Source: Rickettsiales bacterium Ac37b
Lineage (GTDB): Bacteria > Pseudomonadota > Alphaproteobacteria > Rickettsiales > Arcanibacteraceae
Direction: 5' to 3'
DNA: 64,000 nt
Assembly (NCBI GenBank): GCA_000746585.2
Contig: CP009217.2
Coordinates: 1,120,662 to 1,184,661, forward strand
In this document: positions 1 through 8,703 of the stretch, in pieces
How the letters are laid out: every line of letters starts with the position of its first letter
Numbering within the stretch: position 1 is the first letter of the stretch
Translations under genes and position numbers: made by a program
Notes under the pieces: model-generated
What the model was told of the DNA's origin: nothing
Database searches by the model: none
Seen by the model: the letters and a program-made list of their open reading frames with translations, nothing else

Positions 1-529
1 GGTCAATATCCTCTACTATATGGTATAAGCTTTTTATAGAGCTATTTGCAAATCCTAAATCAATAAAATGGTCTATCAATTGAATCAGTCCATTGTAATA
101 ATTTTGATAATTGTAAATTATAATAGGTTTTTTATGCATTTTTAAGTATTTCCAGGTAATAATTTCAAAAGTTTCATCCATTGTGCCAAAGCCTCCTGGA
201 AAGGTAATAAAAGCATCAGAGAGATTAAAAATAGACATTTTACGGCTATGCATATCTGGTACGGTAATTAATTTTGTTAAGTGAGTATGCATAATTTCTC
301 TGGTACCTGCGATTGTTATGCTTTGAGGAAAAACACCAATCACTTCTCCTGAGGCGCTTAAAGCACCATCTGCTATAGCACCCATAGCTCCATATTTACT
401 ACCACCATAGACAACAGTTCGTTTATTCTGAGCAAGCAATTTGCCCAAATTATAAGCTTCATCTAAAAAATTTTGTGGAATATTTGGGCTTGCACCGCAA
501 AAAATTCCTATATTATGTACTTTTTCCAT
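1..529 (-). CDS. LOG-family (TIGR00730) nucleotide phosphoribohydrolase, 3' end outside window
   Basis: The reverse strand from ATG at 529 is open to the window edge (about 176 codons), so the C-terminus is missing. The translation starts MEKVHNIGIFCGAS, the Rossmann-like first strand of LOG proteins, and later carries the diagnostic PGGFGTMDE motif (family signature PGGxGTxxE) with an upstream SRK segment (MHSRKMSIF) that binds the nucleotide phosphate. Known members cleave ribose-5-phosphate from cytokinin nucleotides or AMP-like nucleotides; the bacterial physiological role is often unclear. It diverges from psd across a 108-bp AT-rich gap. Family call is firm; substrate is inferred only from the family. 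Confidence 0.9.
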   Translation of the reverse strand, partial: MEKVHNIGIFCGASPNIPQNFLDEAYNLGKLLAQNKRTVVYGGSKYGAMGAIADGALSASGEVIGVFPQSITIAGTREIMHTHLTKLITVPDMHSRKMSIFNLSDAFITFPGGFGTMDETFEIITWKYLKMHKKPIIIYNYQNYYNGLIQLIDHFIDLGFANSSIKSLYHIVEDID

Positions 530-637
530 AGTTAATTACAAAAATAAAAAAATAGAATTGAATTATAATAATTATTATTTATACTGCTTAAGCTAAATCA
601 ATTATAACAAATACTATTTTATAAGAAAATACAAATT

Positions 638-1327
638 ATGAATTTATTAAAAATAATTTTTCCTCCTATCCATAATGACGGATATTATTTTATCTGTTTA
701 TTTGCAATTGTTTCTATTGTGATTGGGTATTTTTCTAGCACATTAGGCTTTATTGGTGCTATAGTTACAGTCTGGTGCGTATTCTTTTTTCGCGATCCAG
801 TGCGTATTACACCCATTGGTGATGAATTAGTGGTGAGTCCAGCTGATGGTATAATACAAAGAATTGAAATGGCTGATACTCCTAAAGAATTAAACATAGG
901 TGGTAATAAGCGGCTTCGTATTAGCATATTTCTTAATGTTTTCAATGTCCATGTTAATAGGGTGCCTGCTACGGGTAAAATTAAAGCGCTATACTATTAT
1001 CCTGGTAAATTTTTGAATGCCTCGTTGGATAAAGCAAGTGAAGAAAATGAGCGTCAATTAGTATTAATGGAAACAAATAATAAAGAATTAATTTTTGTAC
1101 AAATCGCAGGTCTTATAGCAAGACGTATTGTATGTACTTTAAATGAGCAGCAAGAAGTAAAAGCAGGCGAACGTTTTGGATTAATAAGGTTTGGTAGTAG
1201 AATGGACGTATACTTACCAGAAGGTGTAAATCCATTGGTAATAGAAGGTCAACAAGTAATAGCTGGTGAGACCATATTAGCTGATTTGGTAAAGGAATTG
1301 CCTGCACGCGCGGGTGAAATAAGGTAG
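638..1327 (+). CDS. psd: Phosphatidylserine decarboxylase proenzyme (short Psd form)
   Basis: Converts phosphatidylserine to phosphatidylethanolamine at the inner membrane. The 229-residue length matches the short Psd class found in Rickettsiales rather than the ~300-residue enterobacterial form. Residues about 16-51 form one or two membrane segments. The self-cleavage site is visible in [10 protein letters not shown]: cleavage between Gly186 and Ser187 would make the pyruvoyl group and split the chain into a large beta and a small 43-residue alpha subunit. It is followed after 14 bp by pssA, which makes its substrate, so the two are very likely one operon. Confidence 0.95.
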   Translation: MNLLKIIFPPIHNDGYYFICLFAIVSIVIGYFSSTLGFIGAIVTVWCVFFFRDPVRITPIGDELVVSPADGIIQRIEMADTPKELNIGGNKRLRISIFLNVFNVHVNRVPATGKIKALYYYPGKFLNASLDKASEENERQLVLMETNNKELIFVQIAGLIARRIVCTLNEQQEVKAGERFGLIRFGSRMDVYLPEGVNPLVIEGQQVIAGETILADLVKELPARAGEIR

Positions 1328-1341
1328 GTTTCTTAATTAAT

Positions 1342-2100
1342 ATGATAGAAAACGATAATTTGAATACTAGAGATATACATTCTACTAAAATGCCTATCAT
1401 TAGGCTTTTTCCTAATATTGTTACGCTGATAGGTTTATGTGTGGGTATGACTTCTATTAGATTGGCTTTAGATGGAAAATGGGAGAATGCTGTATTATTC
1501 ATAGTTATAGCAGCCCTGATAGATGGAATGGATGGTAGGCTTGCGCGGTTACTTAAAGCCTCTAGCAATTTGGGGGCACAACTTGATTCATTGGCTGATT
1601 TTATTAATTTTGGTGTTGCTCCAGCCTTGGTATTATATTTATGGAAGTTGCATAACGTACCTGTAAAAGGATTAGGATGGGCTGTATCCTTAATTTACTC
1701 AATGTGCTGTGCTTTAAGATTAGCAAGATTTAATACAACTTTAGAAGAAGCTCAGCCAAGTTGGGCAAATAATTTTTTTGTAGGTGTACCTGCTCCTGCG
1801 GGAGCATGCTTAACTTTAGTACCAATGATGTTAAATTTTCAATATGACATGGTTTTTCAACCAGTTATGCTGGCTGTATATGTTAGTATAATAGCTATTT
1901 TAATGTCCAGTAGAATTCCTACATTTTCTGGAAAAAAGATCTCAATAGCGCGTGAGTTTATGTCATTAATCTTAGCACTGGTAAGTTTATTAATTATAGG
2001 TGTGATTATAGAACCATGGGTTATTTTACCAGTTTTAGGTATTATATATGGGTTATCTATACCGGTTAGTGTTATTATTTTTAAGAGAAATTCAAAATAA
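1342..2100 (+). CDS. pssA: CDP-diacylglycerol-serine O-phosphatidyltransferase
   Basis: Transfers a phosphatidyl group from CDP-diacylglycerol to serine, giving the substrate for Psd encoded just upstream. The CDP-alcohol phosphotransferase signature is complete: D64-G-x2-A68-R-x8-G78-x3-D82-x3-D86 inside the segment DGRLARLLKASSNLGAQLD. The rest is a series of hydrophobic helices typical of this integral membrane family, and 252 residues is a normal length. The first ATG gives an N-terminal extension of about 16 polar residues before KMPIIRLFPN, so an internal Met17 start is possible. With psd it forms a two-gene phosphatidylethanolamine operon. Confidence 0.95.
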   Translation: MIENDNLNTRDIHSTKMPIIRLFPNIVTLIGLCVGMTSIRLALDGKWENAVLFIVIAALIDGMDGRLARLLKASSNLGAQLDSLADFINFGVAPALVLYLWKLHNVPVKGLGWAVSLIYSMCCALRLARFNTTLEEAQPSWANNFFVGVPAPAGACLTLVPMMLNFQYDMVFQPVMLAVYVSIIAILMSSRIPTFSGKKISIAREFMSLILALVSLLIIGVIIEPWVILPVLGIIYGLSIPVSVIIFKRNSK

Positions 2101-2345
2101 AATTTTTTGATTATTTATATATATTATATGTACGTTGTTTCTCGCTCATGTACTAATTTTCTGCTATCATTCTATCTAAGCTTATTCCTAATTCAAATTA
2201 ATTTGTTGTAGTAAATCATAAAAATTTATTACTTGAATTAATATTTTTTAATATTTAATTTATCCGGAAGGTTATATTGGCCCATATAGAAAGGAAATGT
2301 CTAACTTTGTTAAGTCAATATGGGGCAAAAATTATCATGTAAGAT

Positions 2346-2615
2346 GTGATTCTAAGGATATCAAGAATACTAAACAAATTACTAAAAAGTAATAAATGGC
2401 CTGTAGTTATACAAAAGATTGAGGAAATTAGAGATATTAGAAAGAATATTGTGCCTGTATGGAGTAAGGCAAGTTTCATTTATCATAACAGCCTTGAATA
2501 TGGTATGATACCTGAGAATATTAAAATTATAATTGATTATTTTGTTAATGCAAAAATAATGTATGAAGATTTATATTACTCTTTTGGGGGGAAAATGAGA
2601 GGATATTTTATTTAG
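2346..2615 (+). CDS. Uncertain small ORF, possibly a gene remnant
   Basis: An 89-residue open frame rich in Ile, Lys and Asn with no motif I recognise. Another frame just upstream (about 2258-2393) is also open without an obvious start and reads PEGYIGPYRKE then a Met, overlapping this ORF at its 3' end. Two overlapping short open frames in series are what a frameshifted, decaying gene looks like. There is no convincing ribosome binding site. It may be non-coding; the surrounding 740 bp between pssA and the pentapeptide gene hold nothing else recognisable except the promoter at 2766-2793. Confidence 0.25.
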   Translation: MILRISRILNKLLKSNKWPVVIQKIEEIRDIRKNIVPVWSKASFIYHNSLEYGMIPENIKIIIDYFVNAKIMYEDLYYSFGGKMRGYFI

Positions 2616-2765
2616 CCTATGGATTGCTTGAGAGCGTTCATTTTCGTTAAAATGTTACTAATAGTTAATAAACTTACTTTTATAAAAAAGAATTCTTTAC
2701 GCATGGTATGTATCTATAGTAAAAAAGGTTAGGAGAGTAGTTGACAAATAATACATATTTTTTTC

Positions 2766-2793
2766 TTGTCAATATTAATATTAATATTATAAT
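2766..2793 (+). promoter_or_regulatory. Predicted sigma70-type promoter for the pentapeptide-repeat gene
   Basis: A TTGTCA -35 box (2766-2771) and a perfect TATAAT -10 box (2788-2793) are separated by 16 bp, ending 47 bp before the ATG at 2841. TTGACAA at 2741-2747 and TTGTCAA at 2766-2772 form an inverted pair around the -35, which could be an operator or chance in AT-rich DNA. A GAGG ribosome binding motif sits just before the ATG. Confidence 0.5.
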
Positions 2794-2840
2794 ACTATTT
2801 GTAAATAAATATTAATCATTTTGATAATGTTGAGGTTACC

Positions 2841-5800
2841 ATGAAAGAAATTATAAGAAATACTCAACACGGAACGCTTAGTAGATCTGAACAAGCCTGG
2901 GCTAAAAAAACTAGTAGGCGTATAGGGTATAGTTTGTTTGGAGTAGGGTCTAGTTTAAATAGAAAAAAAGATACCAAACAATTATATGGTTATTTATGTG
3001 AAATTTTAATGGCTCTTAAAACTAGCTACTCTGAATTTGATATTGATGTTCTAAGTATGCAAGAAGCTAAACAGGTAATTAGTGATAAGTATACAAAAGG
3101 TTCAAATGCTAAATCTACATTAAATCAGTTTATATATGAAAACTATACTTCTTATACTATGCCTGGATTAATTAGTGGTGGAATAAAAGTAAATAACCAA
3201 GCGCTTGCAGACTTAAAATTGAAGCAAGAATTTCAGAAGTTAATGGGAAATATATACAGTGGAGCTGTAAGTGGTATCAGTCCTGTGAATAGGGCAAATT
3301 TTAGGGAGGAAAAATATAAAAGATTTGAAGCTATTAAAAAAAGAAAGCATTCGAAAAATTCTTTTGAATATCAAAAATGGAAACATGGACCTAGATCTGA
3401 ACAAGATTTAGAACTTATACTTAACGGTAATAAATACTTTGTACCTGCGTATAGTATAAATGAAATAGATGAAAATAATAAATCTTATAAAGTGACCTAT
3501 CCTATAATAGATGCAAAAATTCTAGAATTATTTGCAAAAGATTCTGATAAAGGTGAGCAAAATTTGCACCAATGGCTAAAGGATCATATAAAATCTTTAA
3601 AAAATCAGATAATTATTGCAGATATTAGTGCAGATATTAGTAATGCGTATGATATGGGTAGTTATCTAAAAGGAATAAATTTAAGTGGTAGTATAATTAG
3701 GTCATTATATATTACAGATGCAGATTGTAGAGATATGAATTTACAAAATTGTGACATATTAAATATGTCCTTAAATAAATGTTTATATGGTAATTTAGAC
3801 TTAAGAGGTGCAGATACTAATAAATTACTAATAGACTCTAACTCTTATGAAGATACTGGATTACGTGGGTTTAGTGATAAAGAATATCAAGATGATAATA
3901 AATCATATATCAAGCTTAGCAGTGCTAACCCAAAAAAATCAAGGGATAAGGGCATTATAACAGAATCTTTATATGATGCGTTAAATGATCGCGTATTATT
4001 AGATCCATTTTATGTAAGAAATGGAGAAGGCCAGTATTTTGGTAATAATAGTATTACTGTGAAGGTAACTATAGAAGATCTGCAGGCATATATTGAGGAA
4101 ATTAATCAATCAGATATTGTAAAATCGTTAAAAAAGAATAATACACAAAAAATTGACTGGACACAATCATCTGTACCTAGCTTTGTTGATTTTCTCATAC
4201 AAAAATATCAATATACAGATAAGAATGTATATGTAGATATCTCAAATCAAGATTTGTCTAAAATACCGCTTAATTATGGTAATTTTAGAAATGTGAATTT
4301 TGCTGGGTGTAAAATTAAAGAAGCAAAGCACACTAATTTTTTTGGAGCTTGTTTAGAGGGTGTGAATGCTGATAACGCAAATTTCACACATGCAATATTT
4401 ATTCAAGCAAATATGCAGTATATTTCAGCAAAAGCGGCTATTTTTGAACAAGTTAATATGAATGATGCTAATTTAGAGCGCGCATATTTAGTCGGAATAA
4501 AAGGTCAGTTTCAAGCTAGAAGAGCTAATATGCGTTTTGCTAATTTAGAAAATGCAGAAATAGATAAGTCAGTGTTGAGTTTAATGCGTGCAGAAGGTAT
4601 TACCTTGGCTCATGCCCATGCTAACTATTGTCAAATGCGTGGTGCTAAAATGGCAAATGCTATTTTAAAAGGTGGTAAATTTAAAGGCACTGACTTTACT
4701 AAAGCCATTTTTAAAAGTGCAAATGCTGAATTAGCAGAATTTAGTAACTCAATTATGGAACATATTAATGCTGAGCGTGCTAATTTTAGAATGGCTACTA
4801 TGGCTTATGTAGAAGCACAAGGAGCAAATTTTAGCCATGCAGATATGGAAGCAATACAAATTAGTTATTCGAATTTCTCAGACTCATTAATAAATGAGCT
4901 AAATGCACATAAGGCAAAACTTTATGCTGTTTCTCTTGAAAATGCTGAAGCTATAGGAGCAAATTTTGAGGAAGCTATTTTAGATCACATCCAAGGGAAA
5001 GATTTGGATCTTGCATTTGCTACTCTAGATAGAGCTAAAGTAAAACGTTCAGTATTAATTAATAGCTATATGAATTATATACAAGGGCGTAAAGCGCATT
5101 TTGAAGAATGTTATATAAAGGAAGCAAATTTAAAGTTTTCTGATTTTATGGGAGCAGAATTTGTTAAAACTTATCTTAAAGGTAGCAAAATTCAGGGTAC
5201 TGATTTAACAAATGTTAATATAAAGAATTCTGATTTATCAGGAGTAGAGTATGATGACACTACATCGGTAGTAGGTATAAAAAACCAGGAAACAGCGCGT
5301 CTTGATAAAGATTTCAAGGAATTGTGTAAAAAGCAGTATAGAGAGGCTTTTCCTATAAGATCTAGATGTAATGACACTATAGATTGGTGTAATAAAAAAG
5401 CTAATTGTTTTCTTAATATATTTCAAGACTTGATCCAGCTTTTTAAGAGTGGTTTACTTGCTGGAATTAGTGGGGGAATGCTAGGCTTTATAATTGGTGT
5501 TGGTATTATAGCTTTACTTGTACCTACAGCAGGTGTGGCTCTGACGATGGCGTTATGTATGGGCGGAACAGTAATAGGTACCCTATTAAGTATGTATTAT
5601 AATAGTGATACTACAGCCCTAAGTAATCATTTTCTAGAATTGGTAGGATTAAAGACGTGTGAGTCTAATATAGATGTTAATCCAGAATGTATATCTGAAG
5701 AAAGGATTGAAGAAATACATCAGGAAATATTGAATGTTAAGAATCACACGAATGCTGAACAACAGCAATATGTACCTGATGCAGAAATGTTAAAAATTAT

Positions 5801-5894
5801 AGAGAATATGACCGATATAAATACAGGTTATGTTGCTAATCTAGAAGAGATTAACAGAGTATCTAGCGCTACGCTAGGGCTGCATAATAAGTAG
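2841..5894 (+). CDS. Large pentapeptide-repeat membrane protein, putative effector or surface protein
   Basis: The 1017-residue protein has four visible parts. An N-terminal region (about 1-255) resembles nothing I know and starts with a basic stretch. A short pentapeptide block occupies about 255-330 and a long one about 470-805, with repeated A(N/D)(L/F)xx units such as ANFTHAIF, ANLERAYL and GANFSHAD, which should fold as a right-handed quadrilateral beta-helix. A Gly-rich hydrophobic hairpin lies at about 872-920 (SGGMLGFIIGVGIIALL), followed by a ~95-residue acidic tail. There is no Sec signal, so export, if any, would be by another route. It stands alone with its own promoter. Function unknown; the domain calls are firm. 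Confidence 0.8.
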   Translation: MKEIIRNTQHGTLSRSEQAWAKKTSRRIGYSLFGVGSSLNRKKDTKQLYGYLCEILMALKTSYSEFDIDVLSMQEAKQVISDKYTKGSNAKSTLNQFIYENYTSYTMPGLISGGIKVNNQALADLKLKQEFQKLMGNIYSGAVSGISPVNRANFREEKYKRFEAIKKRKHSKNSFEYQKWKHGPRSEQDLELILNGNKYFVPAYSINEIDENNKSYKVTYPIIDAKILELFAKDSDKGEQNLHQWLKDHIKSLKNQIIIADISADISNAYDMGSYLKGINLSGSIIRSLYITDADCRDMNLQNCDILNMSLNKCLYGNLDLRGADTNKLLIDSNSYEDTGLRGFSDKEYQDDNKSYIKLSSANPKKSRDKGIITESLYDALNDRVLLDPFYVRNGEGQYFGNNSITVKVTIEDLQAYIEEINQSDIVKSLKKNNTQKIDWTQSSVPSFVDFLIQKYQYTDKNVYVDISNQDLSKIPLNYGNFRNVNFAGCKIKEAKHTNFFGACLEGVNADNANFTHAIFIQANMQYISAKAAIFEQVNMNDANLERAYLVGIKGQFQARRANMRFANLENAEIDKSVLSLMRAEGITLAHAHANYCQMRGAKMANAILKGGKFKGTDFTKAIFKSANAELAEFSNSIMEHINAERANFRMATMAYVEAQGANFSHADMEAIQISYSNFSDSLINELNAHKAKLYAVSLENAEAIGANFEEAILDHIQGKDLDLAFATLDRAKVKRSVLINSYMNYIQGRKAHFEECYIKEANLKFSDFMGAEFVKTYLKGSKIQGTDLTNVNIKNSDLSGVEYDDTTSVVGIKNQETARLDKDFKELCKKQYREAFPIRSRCNDTIDWCNKKANCFLNIFQDLIQLFKSGLLAGISGGMLGFIIGVGIIALLVPTAGVALTMALCMGGTVIGTLLSMYYNSDTTALSNHFLELVGLKTCESNIDVNPECISEERIEEIHQEILNVKNHTNAEQQQYVPDAEMLKIIENMTDINTGYVANLEEINRVSSATLGLHNK

Positions 5895-5979
5895 CTTATT
5901 GGTAAAAGTTTTAATTACTTGACCCAATATAGTGAATACTAGCTTTCTATTGTGAGTAGGAGAATCATATAAGATTTAT

Positions 5980-6007
5980 ATAGAAGGTAATATTTATTAC
6001 CTTCTAT
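5980..6007. terminator. Hairpin between convergent genes
   Basis: A perfect 13-bp stem (ATAGAAGGTAATA / TATTACCTTCTAT) with a 2-base loop lies between the converging pentapeptide gene and the 247-residue gene. U-tracts on either side are poor, so bidirectional termination is likely but not certain. Confidence 0.55.
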
Positions 6008-6038
6008 GTAAATATAACAATTCTACTAAAAAGAAATT

Positions 6039-6782
6039 TTATATACACTCACCATTACCTTCTACTTGGCCACTGCAGGTTACTTCAGGAATAGGATTTT
6101 GTGTTTGATCAGATAAGTATACAGGGGTATGTATTGCTGATGCAGACGATAAAATATATAATTTTTGAGGATCATTTAATATTTCTATGAATTTATTTAT
6201 ACCAGTTATAATAGGTTCAATATTATTATCATAAATATTAGAGATATTATTTGTTTTAAGGCAAGTATCATTAAAGAAAGTTGCCTCGGTTTCAGAAGAG
6301 GTAAATATTTTAGGCATATGATTCTTAATAAAAGCAAAGGTTTTTCCTAGAGAAGACTGAGAGACAGAATCAAGTTGATTGTGAAAATTATCATATGCAT
6401 CTACTAATTCTGGATATTTACATTCAATTTTTAAGACAGGAATTGCTTTAGAATCATGGGTATAAGTAGTATTATTAAGTAAATTAACAAAGGCAGTGGG
6501 ATGTTTAACAATTGTATTAGACATATCATGCCATAATTTATTAATTGTATCTTTTTCAGCTTTTACCATTGTGCCATCTTGATTATTAGCAGCAATTTTT
6601 AAATTAATATAATGATTTGGTAAATCATTTAAACTATTTCTTAGAGAATTTTCTGCTTCTACTAAACTTACATAATTTTCTTGAGCCTCATTGATTGTAT
6701 TTTCAATGGCTGTTTTGGCATTATCTAAGTCTTTTTTTAAGTCTTTTTCTGCGGTAGGGTTAGAAGTGATGGTATTTGTCAT
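6039..6782 (-). CDS. Hypothetical protein, helical, no known domain
   Basis: A 247-residue protein preceded by a good AAGGAG motif seven bases before the ATG, so it is very probably real. The first ~110 residues are Asn/Glu/Lys-rich and look helical or coiled-coil (KDLKKDLDNAKTAIENTIN). The middle contains NHMPKIFTSSETEATFF and two cysteines, and the end is EVTCSGQVEGNGECI. I see no signal peptide and no membrane segment. I do not recognise a family. Its position next to the pentapeptide-repeat protein and repeat-rich intergenic DNA suggests lineage-specific accessory content. Confidence 0.65.
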   Translation of the reverse strand: MTNTITSNPTAEKDLKKDLDNAKTAIENTINEAQENYVSLVEAENSLRNSLNDLPNHYINLKIAANNQDGTMVKAEKDTINKLWHDMSNTIVKHPTAFVNLLNNTTYTHDSKAIPVLKIECKYPELVDAYDNFHNQLDSVSQSSLGKTFAFIKNHMPKIFTSSETEATFFNDTCLKTNNISNIYDNNIEPIITGINKFIEILNDPQKLYILSSASAIHTPVYLSDQTQNPIPEVTCSGQVEGNGECI

Positions 6783-7151
6783 GATAAATCTCCTTACATT
6801 TTTATATAAATTAGTTAATAATTTTGGTATAAAGAACGCAATGAATTAACAAAAACCTCAAGCTACAAACATTTAAGCAAAATATCTGAATTTATAATTA
6901 TTCATTATATTTCTATTAATTTAATAGCTTAACATTAATATTACAAAGATAACATATAATTTCTTTCTTTAAAAGAATATAATACATAAACTTAAAATTT
7001 TTTACTTAATAGTTAAAATAATTGAAATAAAATTAATATATTGTCTATTTATATATAGGATAGAAATTATACATATTTCTTATACAGGAAACTCATTATA
7101 ACATAGTAGATGCTCAGTAAGTGATTATACGCTTATTGGTAAACTAGCTAG
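6783..7151. other. AT-rich intergenic DNA without recognisable gene
   Basis: About 370 bp upstream of the 247-residue gene, very AT-rich, without an open frame worth reporting or a clear RNA structure. It presumably contains the promoter of the minus-strand gene. The palindromic-repeat cluster starts at 7152. Confidence 0.5.
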
Positions 7152-7310
7152 TATAGAAATTGATTTGAATTTGGTACGCAGTTATAGCTATGGCAATTTA
7201 AATATTACTTTGTTGTTCGTTGCCTACAATAGCATTTCTACGCTTCGTGCCTCACGCCTCGTATTATTTAAATTGCCTTTGCTATAGCCTCAAAGTTCTT
7301 ATACTAATTG
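7152..7310 (+). repeat. 5' part of a ~105-bp palindromic repeat copy, interrupted
   Basis: Begins TATAGAAATTGATTTGAAT, matching the left end of the family seen intact at 8364-8471 and 34895-35001 (TATAGTAAATTGATTTGAA). After GCAGTTA the copy is interrupted by a nested 100-bp element (7185-7284), then resumes with CTCAAAGTTCTT and decays. A matching right end lies at about 7636-7699, so the original copy may have been split by later insertions, including the one at 7446-7594. Confidence 0.75.
7185..7284 (+). mobile_element. Nested 100-bp TA-flanked palindromic mini-element, copy 1
   Basis: Exactly 100 bp between two TA dinucleotides (7183-7184 and 7285-7286). Its ends are inverted repeats: TAGCTATGGCAATTTAAATA on the left and the complement of TAGCAAAGGCAATTTAAATA on the right. 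A second 100-bp copy sits at 34639-34738 at the same position inside another copy of the larger repeat. TA flanks and the lack of coding capacity suggest a MITE moved by an IS630/Tc1-mariner-type transposase (inference). Confidence 0.75.
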
Positions 7311-7445
7311 TTTTACTCTCGGATAAAAAAGTGAATAATGAGCAAAAATTAGGTCATACCTCTGAAAATGGGCATCTAATGAGCGGGTATATTACTAGAT
7401 TACCATAAAGCATACTCGTGTCCGGGGAAAGAAAAAATAATTACT

Positions 7446-7594
7446 TTTTTCACCTCTCCATTAAGGAAAGGACCTAGGAAATCTTAGATTGCTGAGGGTG
7501 AGGGGTTAAAAGATATAATTATTTGATCACCCCCCTTCATCCGCTTAAAACTTATGATTTTTCATGACTTCTCCCTAATTGGAGAAGTGAAAAA
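7446..7594. repeat. Palindromic element with 14-bp terminal inverted repeats
   Basis: Starts TTTTTCACCTCTCC and ends GGAGAAGTGAAAAA, a 14-bp inverted repeat with one mismatch, enclosing about 120 bp. The interior is less AT-rich than its surroundings (for example GAGGGTGAGGGG and CACCCCCC). It contains no gene. It lies between the two halves of a disrupted ~105-bp repeat, so it may be an insertion. No second copy was noticed in this window. Confidence 0.5.
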
Positions 7595-7635
7595 CATATT
7601 ATATTTTATATATAAATTATCTTAAGCTTTTTTGT

Positions 7636-7699
7636 CTGAGAGTAGGACTAGGCTTTGCTTTATATAAGCCTAGTTCTAAATACAACTTAATTTACTATA
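7636..7699 (+). repeat. 3' part of a ~105-bp palindromic repeat copy
   Basis: Reads GTCTGAGAGTAGGACTAGGC onward and ends AATACAACTTAATTTACTATA-like (7680-7699), the conserved right terminus of the family. It is best explained as the far end of the copy that starts at 7152. Confidence 0.6.
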
Positions 7700-7836
7700 A
7701 ATACTAAAATAAGTAAAATGAGAAAGAATTATATTTATGTAGCGACAACTTCAGTACAGATTACATTTTGTATGGTTATATTTGTTATTATAGCCATTTA
7801 TTCTTTCCTATCTTTTTGCATATAAGTTTACTATAG

Positions 7837-8331
7837 TTATCTAATATGCTGCGGTTTTTTACTTTCTTTATCACGTTTATATTTTTGTGTATGAGAGCCC
7901 TTTTTACTCCTAGATAATTTTTCTGCTATATTATCGAACATACTATCTATTTTATCACTAAATTTATTGAGTCCATCATTTAAGTCCGGGGATAAATCTT
8001 GAACTTCTCTACGAAAATTTTTGCACGCTCCTTTGATGCGATTTTTTGCTTTATGACTCTGTTTTTGTATATCTATATCTGTAACATCTTCAAAACTATC
8101 AGATAATTTATCTAGAGTAGTTTTTTTTCTGAAAATATTATGTTTTTGTAAAAATCGCTTTAAATCTTCAAGAGATTCTTTAATTTCTGCCCATAAATCT
8201 TTAAAAAGTCTTATAAATTCCTTAGACTCTTGTTTAGACTGCTTTTGAAAAGTTTTAAAATTCTTGTGAAGAGCTTCTATACTATCATCTATATAATCTT
8301 CCATAGATTCCTTGGTTTTATTATGTACCAT
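7837..8331 (-). CDS. Hypothetical small charged helical protein
   Basis: About 164 residues, very rich in Lys, Glu, Asp and Ser, predicted to be almost entirely helical or coiled-coil (for example KFSDKIDSMFDNIAEKLSRS), with a basic C-terminus (KKGSHTQKYKRDKESKKPQ). The open frame extends to a TTG at 8343, but the ATG at 8331 with a GGG eight bases upstream looks a better start. No signal peptide or membrane segment. No family recognised. A basic, coiled, orphan protein in an accessory region could be a secreted effector or a nucleoid-associated protein; neither is shown. Confidence 0.5.
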   Translation of the reverse strand: MVHNKTKESMEDYIDDSIEALHKNFKTFQKQSKQESKEFIRLFKDLWAEIKESLEDLKRFLQKHNIFRKKTTLDKLSDSFEDVTDIDIQKQSHKAKNRIKGACKNFRREVQDLSPDLNDGLNKFSDKIDSMFDNIAEKLSRSKKGSHTQKYKRDKESKKPQHIR

Positions 8332-8363
8332 ACGTATACCCAATTAATTGATTATAAATTGTA

Positions 8364-8471
8364 TATAGTAAATTGATTTGAACTTGCGGACATAGTTAGC
8401 TCAAAGCTTTCCTACTAATGGTAGGTTTTGCTTTATCGCTTCTCGTCCCAAATACAACTTAATTTATTATA
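8364..8471 (+). repeat. ~105-bp palindromic repeat, intact copy
   Basis: Runs from TATAGTAAATTGATTTGAAC to AACTTAATTTATTATA, 108 bp, with imperfect terminal inverted repeats. The interior has the family landmarks GTTAGCTCAAAGCT and CCTACTAATGGTAGG. It is non-coding, lying between the 164-residue gene and alaS. The remaining 230 bp to alaS show no further feature. Confidence 0.85.
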
Positions 8472-8703
8472 GTATAAACATTATGTATTAATAAAATATT
8501 GAATATTCAGTAATATATTATTAAATATTATTTACTTTTTCACTATCTATATAAATATAATTAGGATATTTTACTTTTATATCATTATTGGCTAATAATT
8601 CTGGCTATTGATACTCTTGTTATTTCTACGTTTTTATTATAATAAGAAAGCTGAAGTCTTACGTTGTATATTTAAACTCAATAATTTATTATAGAATTTT
8701 ATT

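Noticed and set aside
6039-6075. CaaX-type prenylation end of the 247-residue protein (GNGECI)
   Set aside because: The cysteine is the second residue from the end, not the fourth, so it does not fit a CaaX box.
7220-7408. 62-residue open frame
   Set aside because: It lies across the split palindromic repeat and nested element; no ribosome binding site and the translation is just repeat sequence.
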